From positions 1-36,213 of IMG/VR virus record IMGVR_UViG_3300032931_000203: 36,213 nt of DNA. The stretch is one strand, 5' to 3'. The position numbers and the translations under genes were made by a program. Positions 23,966 through 31,327 of the stretch are shown here, one piece after another. The DNA comes from a virus. Numbering within the stretch: the stretch's first letter is position 1; every line of letters starts with the position of its first letter. Under the pieces are notes generated by a model. The model searched no databases and had not been told where the DNA came from. It was given only the letters and a program-made list of their open reading frames with translations.

Positions 23966-24859
23966 ATGAATAGAGCAAGTTCGGCAACTGGGTGGGTAAG
24001 AAACCCAGTAATGATGTCGCCTAATTTAGATCCCAAGCAGGCAAGCAGTTATGAACTAGGATGGACATATAATCCCATCACCGGCTGCCTGAACCATGTC
24101 AACGGCTTATGCAAGGGCGGGGGCTTCCCTTGCTATGCCTATAGGCTGGCGAATGGGCGATTGAAGCAGAGGTATTTGGCGAACAATTATTATGTTATTC
24201 CTAAATTGGGCGAGCCACAGGAAATCCCTAAGGCCGACCCGTTCTATCCTCGCTTCTGGGAAGAGAGGTTGGGTGAACCGATTGAACAGCCAACCCCCCA
24301 GAATCCAGCAAAGCGAAAGGGTATCTTCCCCTGCGATATGTCCGACCTCTTCGGTTTAGGAATACCTGAAATTTGGACAGAACAGGTGATGACCACCATA
24401 AAACTTTGCCCCCAGCATCGCTTCTATCTTCTCACCAAGCAGCCTCAGAACCTAATCAAGTTTAGCCCCTTCCCTGAGAATTGCTGGGTGGGAGTAAGTT
24501 GTCCAGACGCTAATGCACTGTACTATGCTATCCCTTGGCTGGATGAGATTAAGGCGAGCAGGAAATTTATATCCTTTGAGCCACTTCTAGCATCTATGTG
24601 GGGTGATTGCCTCAGCCTTGCAGCCCAAATTGTTCACTGGCTCATCATCGGGGCTCAGACCAAGCCAACTAAATTCCCTGAAATTTCTTGGGTGAGGGAG
24701 ATTGTCAACGCTGCTGACAAGGCGGGAATACCGGTGTTTCTGAAGGATAACTTGAGACCCCTGTTGATACCGGAGGATTGCAGTAAACCAAACTATCTTA
24801 CAGAGGACATATTTTGGGCTTCTGAGAAAGCTCAATTAAGGCAGGAGCTGCCGGAGTGA
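23966..24859 (+). CDS. DUF5131 (phage Gp37/Gp68-like) protein (297 aa)
   Basis: The sequence matches, from memory, the phage Gp37/Gp68 (DUF5131) family: YNPITGC near residues 35-41, C41, C49 and C56 in the N-terminal segment, then CDMSDLFG near 120, HRFYLLTKQP, NCWVGVSC, and SFEPLL followed by WLIIGAQT and PVFLKD. The order of these blocks is typical of the family. Three clustered cysteines suggest metal or Fe-S binding, and some authors place the family near radical-SAM-like folds; I cannot verify this. Its role in phage is unknown. AGGAG lies nine bases before the ATG. Confidence 0.8.
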   Translation: MNRASSATGWVRNPVMMSPNLDPKQASSYELGWTYNPITGCLNHVNGLCKGGGFPCYAYRLANGRLKQRYLANNYYVIPKLGEPQEIPKADPFYPRFWEERLGEPIEQPTPQNPAKRKGIFPCDMSDLFGLGIPEIWTEQVMTTIKLCPQHRFYLLTKQPQNLIKFSPFPENCWVGVSCPDANALYYAIPWLDEIKASRKFISFEPLLASMWGDCLSLAAQIVHWLIIGAQTKPTKFPEISWVREIVNAADKAGIPVFLKDNLRPLLIPEDCSKPNYLTEDIFWASEKAQLRQELPE

Positions 24860-24918
24860 GAATCATTCGAGTCTTCCCCCGGAGAACGGCCAGGACAAAG
24901 GCGCTGCATGGGGGGTGA

Positions 24919-25461
24919 ATGAGCCAGAGACAGAGAGAGCGAATGAGCTGCGTCCATAAGTTTCAGGTAGACGGCCAGAACATAGGCACCTGCCCTATAT
25001 GTGGTGAGGTCAGGCAATTCCCCTGGGACCGGGACGACCCCGTATATGTATTAAGCAAGGGCGATCCGAGTATCAGCCAAGTATCTAAGAAGGAGGAACA
25101 CATGCGCCATAAGACTCTCAGCAACATACAGGAGAGGCACAGATATTACGAAGACAACAAAGAGGCCATCATAGCCGATCTCCTCAGCCTGGGCAGAGCG
25201 GCCACCCGCAAGAAGTGGAACATAACCTCTTCATCTCTACATAGCCTAGAGAAGAGATGGCTCACCGAGGAGCAGAGGGCAACGATACTCGGCGACAACC
25301 CAGGCAGGCCAAAGCAGCAACCCCACCCTTCAACCAGCCCCACCCCATCCAACGGCCAGCTGCCACCCCTACCGCAGTTCTCCGATAAGTGGCAGCCAGA
25401 GGTCCAACTCAAGTGGCTAGAGATATATGAGCACATTGTCACTATGGTATCTGTGAAATGA
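24919..25461 (+). CDS. Hypothetical Zn-binding/HTH-like early protein (180 aa)
   Basis: The N terminus holds C11-x2-H and a CPICG knuckle (C25/C28) as in a zinc finger. Residues about 75-125 have a helical segment, KEAIIADLLSLGRAATRKKW, that looks like an HTH (ALGRxATxxKW-type) and may bind DNA. A Pro/Ser-rich linker (residues 130-150) follows, then a short C-terminal helix. The ATG at 24919 follows a GGGGGTGA run; an alternative start at 24943 would remove eight residues. The stop overlaps the next ATG at 25458. Confidence 0.5.
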   Translation: MSQRQRERMSCVHKFQVDGQNIGTCPICGEVRQFPWDRDDPVYVLSKGDPSISQVSKKEEHMRHKTLSNIQERHRYYEDNKEAIIADLLSLGRAATRKKWNITSSSLHSLEKRWLTEEQRATILGDNPGRPKQQPHPSTSPTPSNGQLPPLPQFSDKWQPEVQLKWLEIYEHIVTMVSVK

Positions 25462-25775
25462 TTACTCCACAGGCAACGTTAAAACTAATGCGAGAGGGAT
25501 TCTGGGGCGCCCGTGCCATGGAGAGGCGCGTCATTGAGTGCTGCGCGGACAATCCTGCCTGCCCATTTCACGACGAGTGCCGAACGCGGTATGACATATT
25601 TGTCAACGCGACTGATGTACCGGTGAAAACCGAACTGGCAAGGAAGAACGACATCGAAGTGAAGAAACGCAACTATCGGAAACTGCGCAAGGCTGGGGTC
25701 GGAGCTAAGGTGGCGGCTCGCAATCTGACAAACAGGCGCACCGAACAACTGTTAAAAGGCGCGAGACATGGCTAG
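25458..25775 (+). CDS. Hypothetical Cys-containing basic protein (105 aa)
   Basis: The middle has a C-C-x5-C-x5-C cluster (residues about 28-41, ECCADNPACPFHDEC) and the C-terminal half is strongly basic (KKRNYRKLRKAGVGAKVAAR). It could bind nucleic acid. It overlaps the stop of the previous gene by four bases and its own end overlaps the replication gene at 25768, so it is coupled to it. Family unknown. Confidence 0.55.
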   Translation: MITPQATLKLMREGFWGARAMERRVIECCADNPACPFHDECRTRYDIFVNATDVPVKTELARKNDIEVKKRNYRKLRKAGVGAKVAARNLTNRRTEQLLKGARHG

Positions 25776-26496
25776 AGGACGGATGATCAACAAAAAGATT
25801 TCGAACAGTCAGAGGGTCAACGACTTGCCATTGGGCGCGCAACTTCTGTTTACATGGTTGATACCTCATCTTGATTGTAACGGATGCTTTTATGGAAGTG
25901 CCCAGATGATCAAAAGTTTAGTGGTTCCGCGGAAGTCCTGGCCCAAAAGTCTTATCAAAAAATGGCTTGCACTGATGGAAAACTCGGTCGATTTTGAATC
26001 GGGACAGCCTCTTCTTCAACGATATTTGGTTGGGAAAGATGAGTATCTTTTCATGCCAGGGTTTGTTGATGAGCAGATAGGACTTAGACGTGACAAGGAA
26101 AAGCCTGAATTCCCGCCTTTTGACGGAAAGAATACGGAAAGTGTCGGACAAACCGTCCCCCTAAGTAGAACGGGAAGTAGAACGGGAAGTAGAAGAGAAG
26201 TAGAAGTAGAAGATAGAGATACCCCCCTTAATCCCCCCACCGGTTCCCTGTTTGATCCATTAATAGAAAAAGCACTAAAGGATTACGAAGACACTATCGT
26301 TCTGCCGGGAACTCTACTTAGTGCCGAAATGAAGGCCGAATTACTCCAGGCTTGTCAGACCTTCAGCCCGGCGGTCGTGAGCAAGGCCGTTAAAGAAGCA
26401 GTCATGCAGAATCAAAGGACATGGAGATACATTCGCGGGATTCTCAATAACTGGCACAGGGATGGCAAGGGTGAGATGGGCACTGAAACGCAGTGA
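25768..26496 (+). CDS. Replication initiator, DnaD-like (242 aa)
   Basis: Residues about 1-110 resemble the winged-helix N-terminal domain of phage replication initiators: RMINKKISNSQRVNDLPL, then LLFTWLIPHLDCNGCF and EYLFMPGFVDEQIG. A low-complexity basic/acidic linker (residues about 130-155) follows. The C-terminal 90 residues carry a DnaD-type signature ending QRTWRYIRGILNNWHRDG (YxxxILxxW). Such proteins bind the origin and recruit the host helicase loader, which fits the absence of a phage helicase. The gene body contains a repeat array at 26163-26218 that may be the origin. Confidence 0.78.
   Translation: MARGRMINKKISNSQRVNDLPLGAQLLFTWLIPHLDCNGCFYGSAQMIKSLVVPRKSWPKSLIKKWLALMENSVDFESGQPLLQRYLVGKDEYLFMPGFVDEQIGLRRDKEKPEFPPFDGKNTESVGQTVPLSRTGSRTGSRREVEVEDRDTPLNPPTGSLFDPLIEKALKDYEDTIVLPGTLLSAEMKAELLQACQTFSPAVVSKAVKEAVMQNQRTWRYIRGILNNWHRDGKGEMGTETQ
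26163..26218 (+). repeat. AAGTAGAA iteron-like array inside the replication gene
   Basis: Five copies of AAGTAGAA start at 26163, 26175, 26187, 26198 and 26204; the first two are in identical 12-base units (AAGTAGAACGGG). C6-TTAAT-C6-like sequence follows near 26222-26238. Internal repeats of this kind in initiator genes often mark phage origins, so this is a candidate ori. Confidence 0.5.
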
Positions 26497-26522
26497 AAGA
26501 ACAAGCTAGGAGGGAAGAAATA

Positions 26523-26831
26523 ATGGAGAAGCCAAAGATATTAAGTGAAAGTGTCTGGAAAAGAATAGCTCAGGTTTTATGTGATGATGCGATTGCTGGC
26601 TTTCGTGCAAGTTCACTGGAACTAGCTGGGCGAATACGGAATGAGGTAGAGGCTTATTATGAGCCTCTAATCCAGCAGGCAAGAAGGGAGATATTTGAGG
26701 AGATTGAAGGGCTTGTTATGACAGTTGAATTAGGGGGTGAGGTGGCGGAAGCTCAGGTTATCTACATAAGTGACTGTGATGGGATAGATAAGGACTGGCA
26801 ATCCCTGAAGTCCAAATGGGGGCAGAAATGA
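26523..26831 (+). CDS. Hypothetical early protein (102 aa)
   Basis: I chose ATG 26523 because AGGAGGGAAG lies nine bases upstream; a GTG at 26493 overlaps the preceding stop. The protein is mainly helical (WKRIAQVLCDDAIAGFRASS...RREIFEEIEGLVMTVEL) with a short beta end. No family recognised. It lies between the replication gene and a group of very short early genes. Confidence 0.55.
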   Translation: MEKPKILSESVWKRIAQVLCDDAIAGFRASSLELAGRIRNEVEAYYEPLIQQARREIFEEIEGLVMTVELGGEVAEAQVIYISDCDGIDKDWQSLKSKWGQK

Positions 26832-27049
26832 ACATAGGAGACCATGTGCGAGTTACGAGAGACATACCACCTATACTGAGTTGTGGCGAAATTGGCAAAG
26901 TGCAAGAAAGATGGACAAAGGCCACAGCAGGATTACCACCTTCATGGATAGTTGATTTTCAGAATGGACGCCGTAGCCACTTTGTCTATGAGGATGAAAT
27001 GGAAGTGCTAGAACTGAGAGTAGCAGCATATACAGGAGGGCAGAAATGA
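26828..27049 (+). CDS. Small KOW/SH3-like protein (73 aa)
   Basis: I chose the ATG at 26828, which has GGGGGCAG just before it and overlaps the preceding stop; an ATG at 26816 would add four residues. NIGDHVRVTRDIPPILSCGE...IGKVQERW is the pattern of a small beta-barrel (KOW/SH3-like) domain, as in many phage small binding proteins. No specific function. Confidence 0.5.
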   Translation: MNIGDHVRVTRDIPPILSCGEIGKVQERWTKATAGLPPSWIVDFQNGRRSHFVYEDEMEVLELRVAAYTGGQK

Positions 27050-27291
27050 GAAACGAGATAGGAACAATAGTAGTTCGCAACTTTGGGTTGGCATCATTGG
27101 AAGATATAGCCGACCAAATCCTCACCCTTCTGATTGAGGAGATTAAGAAGGAACTTTTGACGGATGAGGAACTGGGCGAGATTATCAGGGTCAACCATGA
27201 CGACAGACCATTCAAGAGTGAGTCAGCAATAGCTCGTGATACTCGCCAAGCCCAGCTTCAGAAGATTCTCAAGAAGATGGAGGAGAAATGA
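27046..27291 (+). CDS. Hypothetical early protein (81 aa)
   Basis: An acidic helical protein (SLEDIADQILTLLIEEIKK...KILKKMEEK). GAGGGCAGAA precedes the ATG, and both its ends overlap neighbours through ATGA. I recognise no family. Confidence 0.55.
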   Translation: MRNEIGTIVVRNFGLASLEDIADQILTLLIEEIKKELLTDEELGEIIRVNHDDRPFKSESAIARDTRQAQLQKILKKMEEK

Positions 27292-27491
27292 TACCACAGA
27301 ATATGAAGGAATGGATTGATAAGGCTTCTTATGAACAGCTCCTATCCCGATGGAGATTCGCCTCAATCGGCAGTCCTTGGTTTCAAGGCGAGGTCGGCAC
27401 ATATTATCAAGAGGTTATGACAAAGAAACGGAAAGAGGTTGGGAGCAGTGAGCACGTTAGGGCAAGTAAGAATCTAGGTTGGGGAAGTTGA
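27288..27491 (+). CDS. Hypothetical early protein (67 aa)
   Basis: MKEWIDKASYEQLLSRWRFA followed by GSPWFQGEVGTYYQEVMTKKR is a pattern I know from short phage proteins of unknown function (YExxLxRWRFAPxGxxxFQGExGxYF). GAGGAGAA lies upstream of the ATG, which overlaps the previous stop. Confidence 0.65.
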   Translation: MIPQNMKEWIDKASYEQLLSRWRFASIGSPWFQGEVGTYYQEVMTKKRKEVGSSEHVRASKNLGWGS

Positions 27492-27492
27492 A

Positions 27493-27546
27493 ATGAAAGA
27501 ACCGACACAAGGGAATCAGGTAATTAAAGAGGAGAAGAAAGTATGA
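27493..27546 (+). CDS. Micro-ORF (17 codons), possible leader peptide
   Basis: ATG 27493 opens MKEPTQGNQVIKEEKKV and stops at 27544-27546, overlapping the next ATG (27543) as ATGA. It contains the ribosome binding site of the next gene. It may only serve coupling. Confidence 0.25.
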   Translation: MKEPTQGNQVIKEEKKV

Positions 27547-27719
27547 CACTAGAAGAAGCTATTGCAATCTTGACTGGTGAAAGGGAATACACCCAGGCTG
27601 AATTTAACACAGCCGTTAGGCTAGGCATCGAAGCCCTGAAGCGACTCCAAAAGTGCCGAAAGGCTGGCTATAAGTTCTATTGTGAATTGATGTTAGGCGA
27701 GACCAAGGAATCCGAGTAG
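27543..27719 (+). CDS. Hypothetical small protein (58 aa)
   Basis: The ATG at 27543 has AAAGAGGAGAAGAAAG upstream. The frame encodes 58 residues: MTLEEAIAILTGEREYTQAE, a helix, and a Cys/Lys/Tyr-rich end (LQKCRKAGYKFYCELMLGE). Sequences of this kind are common as tiny phage early genes. Its start overlaps the micro-ORF stop and 72 bases separate it from the methyltransferase. Confidence 0.5.
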   Translation: MTLEEAIAILTGEREYTQAEFNTAVRLGIEALKRLQKCRKAGYKFYCELMLGETKESE

Positions 27720-27726
27720 CAGTTAG

Positions 27727-27795
27727 ATGATATGGAGCTATGAAGTCATGGTCGACAGTCACCTGCAGTTGCCCAAGGGAAATGAGGTAGCATGA
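27727..27795 (+). CDS. Micro-ORF (22 codons) before the first methyltransferase
   Basis: ATG 27727 opens MIWSYEVMVDSHLQLPKGNEVA and ends at a TGA that overlaps the methyltransferase ATG (27792) as ATGA. The ribosome binding site is weak. Listed as possible. Confidence 0.2.
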   Translation: MIWSYEVMVDSHLQLPKGNEVA

Positions 27796-28439
27796 AACCT
27801 TACTATCAAGACAAGTGGGTAACGATCTATCACGGGGATTGCAGGGAGATATTGCCTCAGCTAGATGTGAAGGTGGATTTGGTGTTGACTGACCCGCCCT
27901 ATGGCGTTGGCAAGGATTATGGTGAAGGTAGCAAGGATGATTTGCCGACTTTCGTGGGTGCTGTGTCATTTATAACATCGCTCAATACGAAGGCAGTTAT
28001 TTTTTGCCCCGTATCTCGATTGTTTGATTTACCTGTCAGGCCAGAATGGATCGGAATATGGCGAAAGAATTGGACGGGTTTAGCTTTGCGCTCCTATCCT
28101 TTCTATCCTCATTGGGAGGCTCTAGCATTTTATCACTTAAAGGGTGATTATGCTGGGAATAAAGGACATAGATCTGATGTTTTTGACGCAGCATCTATAC
28201 GACCCGATCCTAATGAGCATCCTGCTCCCAAACCTGAATCGCTGATATCTGAATTGATAATGTTCTTGCAGCCCGAGCTCATCCTTGACCCCTTCCTAGG
28301 TTCAGGGACAACCTGTTATTGTGCCAAGAAGTTAAACCGCCATTCCATAGGCATTGAGATAGAAGAGAAGTTTTGCGAGATAGCAGCGCGGCGGTGTTCA
28401 CAAGAGGTCATGGACTTCAGTAATGCACAGGATCATTAA
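27792..28439 (+). CDS. DNA N6-adenine/N4-cytosine methyltransferase, short form (215 aa)
   Basis: The catalytic motif DPPY is at residues 34-37, directly followed by GVG. The SAM-binding motif DPFLGSGTT is near residues 166-174. DPPY before FxGxG is the beta-class order. NEHPAPKP near 150 is the motif before the SAM segment. The protein is short, with little room for a target-recognition domain. The enzyme probably protects phage DNA or escapes restriction, as no endonuclease partner lies beside it. Its first and last residues closely match those of the longer methyltransferase at 29676. Confidence 0.85.
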   Translation: MKPYYQDKWVTIYHGDCREILPQLDVKVDLVLTDPPYGVGKDYGEGSKDDLPTFVGAVSFITSLNTKAVIFCPVSRLFDLPVRPEWIGIWRKNWTGLALRSYPFYPHWEALAFYHLKGDYAGNKGHRSDVFDAASIRPDPNEHPAPKPESLISELIMFLQPELILDPFLGSGTTCYCAKKLNRHSIGIEIEEKFCEIAARRCSQEVMDFSNAQDH

Positions 28440-28764
28440 CCGCATCCCGGTGACCGAGCGAGACCTGAGAGAGCAGGTCCGGGACTTGTGCAACCTCTTC
28501 GGTTACAAGCTCTATTTCTCCTGGACGTCGATTCACAGCCCCCGGGGGTTCCCTGATTTGGTTTTGGCTAACCCTGAGCAGAAGCGCTTGATTTTTGCCG
28601 AGTTGAAGGCCGAGAAGGGCAAGCTCACGGAGTACCAGAGGGAATGGCTGGAAACCCTGGCAGCCTGTGGGCAAGAGGTTTACCTACTTCGTCCAGCAGA
28701 TATTGAGGCCTTCGTGGAGGTTCTCAGGGAGCCGCTGACTGAGCCGGTGAGCAAAGGATGGTGA
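28423..28764 (+). CDS. VRR-NUC domain nuclease (113 aa)
   Basis: The VRR-NUC signature is visible: RGFPDLVLA with D45, then FAELKAEKGKLTEYQREWL with E60 and K62 and Q72. The length is typical of stand-alone phage VRR-NUC proteins, which act as Holliday junction or structure-specific nucleases. It overlaps the end of the methyltransferase by 17 bases and has a weak ribosome binding site, so it is probably read by coupling. Confidence 0.85.
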   Translation: MHRIINRIPVTERDLREQVRDLCNLFGYKLYFSWTSIHSPRGFPDLVLANPEQKRLIFAELKAEKGKLTEYQREWLETLAACGQEVYLLRPADIEAFVEVLREPLTEPVSKGW

Positions 28765-28770
28765 TACAAT
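28762..28770 (+). promoter_or_regulatory. Possible extended -10 promoter
   Basis: TGATACAAT (28762-28770) is a TGN-extended -10 with TACAAT (5 of 6 to TATAAT). No good -35 is seen. It would start transcription at about 28777, just before the next gene. Confidence 0.45.
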
Positions 28771-28794
28771 AGCAGTATATATGATTAGGAGTAT

Positions 28795-28983
28795 ATGATT
28801 ACCGGCGTGGACCTCGTAGAATGTAACCTGACTCGTGAAGAGGAACAGGTAAGACGAACCTTGAACAGTCAGGAGGCAAAGGTCATCCTTCTGATGCGTG
28901 AGATGGCTTACCAGACAATTACGGTCAAGATAGAGAATGGAAAGGTGATACACAAAGAGCAACATAGAAGTATTAAAGACTAG
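28795..28983 (+). CDS. DUF2292-like small protein (62 aa)
   Basis: The C-terminal part, KVILLMREMAYQTITVKIENGKVIHKEQ, matches from memory the short DUF2292 pattern (ILxxIRxIxYGxVTIxIQDGKVVQIE). The N-terminal 25 residues are charged. AGGAG lies four bases before the ATG. The function of the family is unknown. It lies immediately before a strong terminator. Confidence 0.65.
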   Translation: MITGVDLVECNLTREEEQVRRTLNSQEAKVILLMREMAYQTITVKIENGKVIHKEQHRSIKD

Positions 28984-29007
28984 CTGAGCCTATCGAACCA
29001 GTCGGGG

Positions 29008-29042
29008 GCGAGCTTACCAGGGAGACCTGGGGCTCGCTTTTT
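29008..29042 (+). terminator. Intrinsic terminator inside the early operon
   Basis: A two-part stem: GCGAGC with GCTCGC (29008-29013/29032-29037) and CCAGG with CCTGG (29017-29021/29026-29030) around GAGA, followed by TTTTTG. It ends transcripts before the last part of the early region; no clear promoter precedes the next gene. Confidence 0.88.
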
Positions 29043-29051
29043 GTTATTGCG

Positions 29052-29258
29052 ATGGCTACGTTTTGGCAGATTCTAAGCACTGAGAACAGGAACAAGCTGG
29101 CCAGGTTCTATGAGCAGAGCTTTGGCCAGCCATTCCTGCCACCTGAGAGGCATGAGGAACGGGTCCGGCTCCAGGGGAAGCTCGAAAGCCTAAATGAGAT
29201 AAGTAGGTTGATGCAAGAGCCCCCGAATTATCCCATTGATGCAGAGGGGAGGAAATGA
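29052..29258 (+). CDS. Hypothetical early protein (68 aa)
   Basis: A charged, helical 68-residue protein beginning MATFWQILSTENRNKLARFY. It starts nine bases after the end of the terminator's T run and has no visible Shine-Dalgarno sequence, so its expression is unclear. The stop overlaps the next ATG at 29255. No family recognised. Confidence 0.5.
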   Translation: MATFWQILSTENRNKLARFYEQSFGQPFLPPERHEERVRLQGKLESLNEISRLMQEPPNYPIDAEGRK

Positions 29259-29698
29259 CTGGCGACTGCCGGGACTGTAAGGACTGGAAGGAATGTATCG
29301 CTCCTCCTGAATGGTTCAATTTTCTGGACATACGATGGTGCCCTTTTCAGGTAATTTTCATCCTCCAGCATCGAGAGATGCTACTGAGCGGACACTGGCC
29401 GCAAGACCCTTACAATTCAGACGACAACGTAGGCCAAAAGACATTCAAGACCGAGGCGTCCTTCGTGAAGCCTGAACTCGTCATTGCTGAGCTAGAAAGT
29501 AGGCTAGAACGCTGTGGCGTCCAGGCGGAACTCTTGATAACCCAGATAGAGGATGGCAGGACATTGAGTAACCTGAGCGACGGCGCCCGGCAGGTGTTGA
29601 TGTACGTCAAGGGATTCAGGAGGAAAGAGATCGGATTCAAGCGGTGGCTGAGACGGGTCTATCACCAAAGGAAACATGAAACCCTACTATCAAGATAA
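29255..29698 (+). CDS. Cys-rich hypothetical protein before the late promoter (147 aa)
   Basis: An N-terminal cluster C5, C8, C14 and C29 (CRDCKDWKEC...RWCPFQ) can bind zinc. The middle holds a long helical stretch (VIAELESRLERCGVQAELLI) and the C-terminal 45 residues are helical and basic (GARQVLMYVKGFRRKEIGFK). I know the layout from phages as an uncharacterised conserved gene. Position near the promoter of the late operon makes a late-gene regulator or antiterminator possible. GGGGAGGAA precedes the ATG. Confidence 0.5.
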   Translation: MTGDCRDCKDWKECIAPPEWFNFLDIRWCPFQVIFILQHREMLLSGHWPQDPYNSDDNVGQKTFKTEASFVKPELVIAELESRLERCGVQAELLITQIEDGRTLSNLSDGARQVLMYVKGFRRKEIGFKRWLRRVYHQRKHETLLSR

Positions 29699-31238
29699 AG
29701 CGATAATCTACCTCGGTGACTGCCGTGAGATATTGCCCTCATTGGCTGGTTTTAGTGCAGTAGTGACCGACCCGCCTTATGAACTAGGCTTCATGGGCAA
29801 GTCGTGGGATTCTCAGGGTGTCTCGTTCCAGAAAGAGACATGGGAGATTATACGAAAGTCATGTTTGTCAGGTTCTCCTCTTTTATCCTTTGGCGGGTCT
29901 AGGACACAACACAGGATAGCCTGTGCGATAGAAGATGCGGGCTGGGAGATTAGAGACACCTTGATGTGGGTCTATGGGAGCGGATTCCCGAAGTCCTTAG
30001 ATATATCAAAGGCGATTGATAGAACAAGGAATGACGATATTCGCCATGTGTGCCGTTGGCTTCGGGCAGAAATGGAGAGGGCTAACTTAACCGCTAATCA
30101 CATTGCAGAGCATTTCAACTTTCATCCTCGTATGGTAGAGCATTGGGCAGCACATGATACTGATAGCCAACCTACTGTTGCTACCTGGGAACAGTGGGTA
30201 GAACTCAAGATGCTTTTGGGATTCAGCGGTGAGATGGACACTGAGGTATGGCGACTTAATGGGCGTAAGGGTAAGCCTGGGGATAATTGGGATAAACGGG
30301 AAGTTATTGGACACAGTACCAACAAAATACACTTAGAGAATCTGGGGCAAGCAGGATATAAAGAGCAGTTCGACTTAACGTCTCCAGCCACCCCCGAAGC
30401 CCAACTCTGGTCAGGTTATGGCACAGCCCTCAAGCCAGCGTATGAGCCGATTATCTTAGCAATGAATCCCTTAGACGGGACATTTGCTAATAACGCCTTG
30501 AAACATAAAGTAGCAGGATTGAATATAGACGGATGCAGGATTGATTACCAAAGCGAAAAGGACAAGGAAGTAGCCCACTATAACGCTTTGGGTATGGAAC
30601 GGCTGGCAAAGGATTACGGAGAGAAGTTAGGTTCATTTGATGGCGGTTGGAAGAAGCATCATCCCGAAATGCCAAAAGGTCGCTTCCCCGCCAACTTCTT
30701 ACACGATGGCTCTCAAATGGTGATGGAGTTGTTCCCGAATAGTAAGGGAATGGCTTCGCAAGTTGATACCAAAGACACACCTTCAAGGTATTTCGGTGCA
30801 GATAAGCACGTAGGCTTTCGTTATGGGCGTGGCGACAATGGTTCAGCAGCCCGCTTCTTCTACTGTGCTAAAGCATCTAAGGCTGAAAGGGATAGGGGAT
30901 GCGAGGAATTAGAAGCAAAACAGATGGATGAGAGCCGAAAGGAAGGCAACCCAGGTGGTGATAACCCTAGAAACAGGGGCGTTCACAAGGTTCACAACAA
31001 TCACCCCACAGTCAAGCCTCTCGCCTTAATGGAATATCTTTGTAAGCTAGTCAAAATGCCAGAATACAATCTGATTTTAGACCCCTTCTGCGGTTCGGGA
31101 ACGACTTTACTGGCGTGTATTAAGTTGGGGATTCCGTGTATCGGCATAGATTCAGATGAACAGGCGTGTGAAATCGCAGCCCGTAGGTGTTCTCAGGGGG
31201 TTATGGACTTCAGCGAAGTGTCCAAAAAGGGCACTTGA
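29676..31238 (+). CDS. DNA methyltransferase, long form with inserted HTH (520 aa)
   Basis: DPPY is at residues 32-35 and DPFCGSGTT near 469-477 (DPPY before FxGxG). Conserved blocks of this phage enzyme family include GSGFPKSLDISKAID, ALKPAYEPIILAMNP, GLNIDGCRI, GRFPANFLHDGS and HPTVKPLALMEYL. Between residues about 115 and 240 lies an inserted segment with a helix-turn-helix (LTANHIAEHFNFHPRMVEHW), which probably helps in target recognition. The gene overlaps the previous one by 23 bases. Its first 20 codons and last 20 codons closely match those of the shorter methyltransferase at 27792. Confidence 0.87.
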   Translation: MKPYYQDKAIIYLGDCREILPSLAGFSAVVTDPPYELGFMGKSWDSQGVSFQKETWEIIRKSCLSGSPLLSFGGSRTQHRIACAIEDAGWEIRDTLMWVYGSGFPKSLDISKAIDRTRNDDIRHVCRWLRAEMERANLTANHIAEHFNFHPRMVEHWAAHDTDSQPTVATWEQWVELKMLLGFSGEMDTEVWRLNGRKGKPGDNWDKREVIGHSTNKIHLENLGQAGYKEQFDLTSPATPEAQLWSGYGTALKPAYEPIILAMNPLDGTFANNALKHKVAGLNIDGCRIDYQSEKDKEVAHYNALGMERLAKDYGEKLGSFDGGWKKHHPEMPKGRFPANFLHDGSQMVMELFPNSKGMASQVDTKDTPSRYFGADKHVGFRYGRGDNGSAARFFYCAKASKAERDRGCEELEAKQMDESRKEGNPGGDNPRNRGVHKVHNNHPTVKPLALMEYLCKLVKMPEYNLILDPFCGSGTTLLACIKLGIPCIGIDSDEQACEIAARRCSQGVMDFSEVSKKGT

Positions 31239-31248
31239 CAGGGGTTTG

Positions 31249-31277
31249 TTGACAAAGTTTGTTCGTTGTGATAGTCT
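31249..31277 (+). promoter_or_regulatory. Late promoter candidate
   Basis: TTGACA (31249-31254) is followed by TGTGATAGTCT. The -10 may be GATAGT (spacing 15) or TAGTCT (spacing 17), neither close to consensus. A second TTGACA lies at 31235-31240. It sits after the last early gene and immediately before tandem terminators, so it is the best candidate for the late promoter. Confidence 0.5.
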
Positions 31278-31302
31278 TTTTGGCAAGGCGAAATACGCCC
31301 CA

Positions 31303-31325
31303 AGCCCGCTTCGGCGGGTTTTTTG
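31303..31325 (+). terminator. First of two tandem terminators behind the late promoter
   Basis: AGCCCGC and GCGGGTT (31303-31309/31314-31320) with a TTCG loop and a following TTTTG. A smaller hairpin, GGCG/CGCC (31287-31299), lies just upstream. It would stop transcripts from the 31249 promoter after about 40 bases. Confidence 0.85.
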
Positions 31326-31327
31326 TT

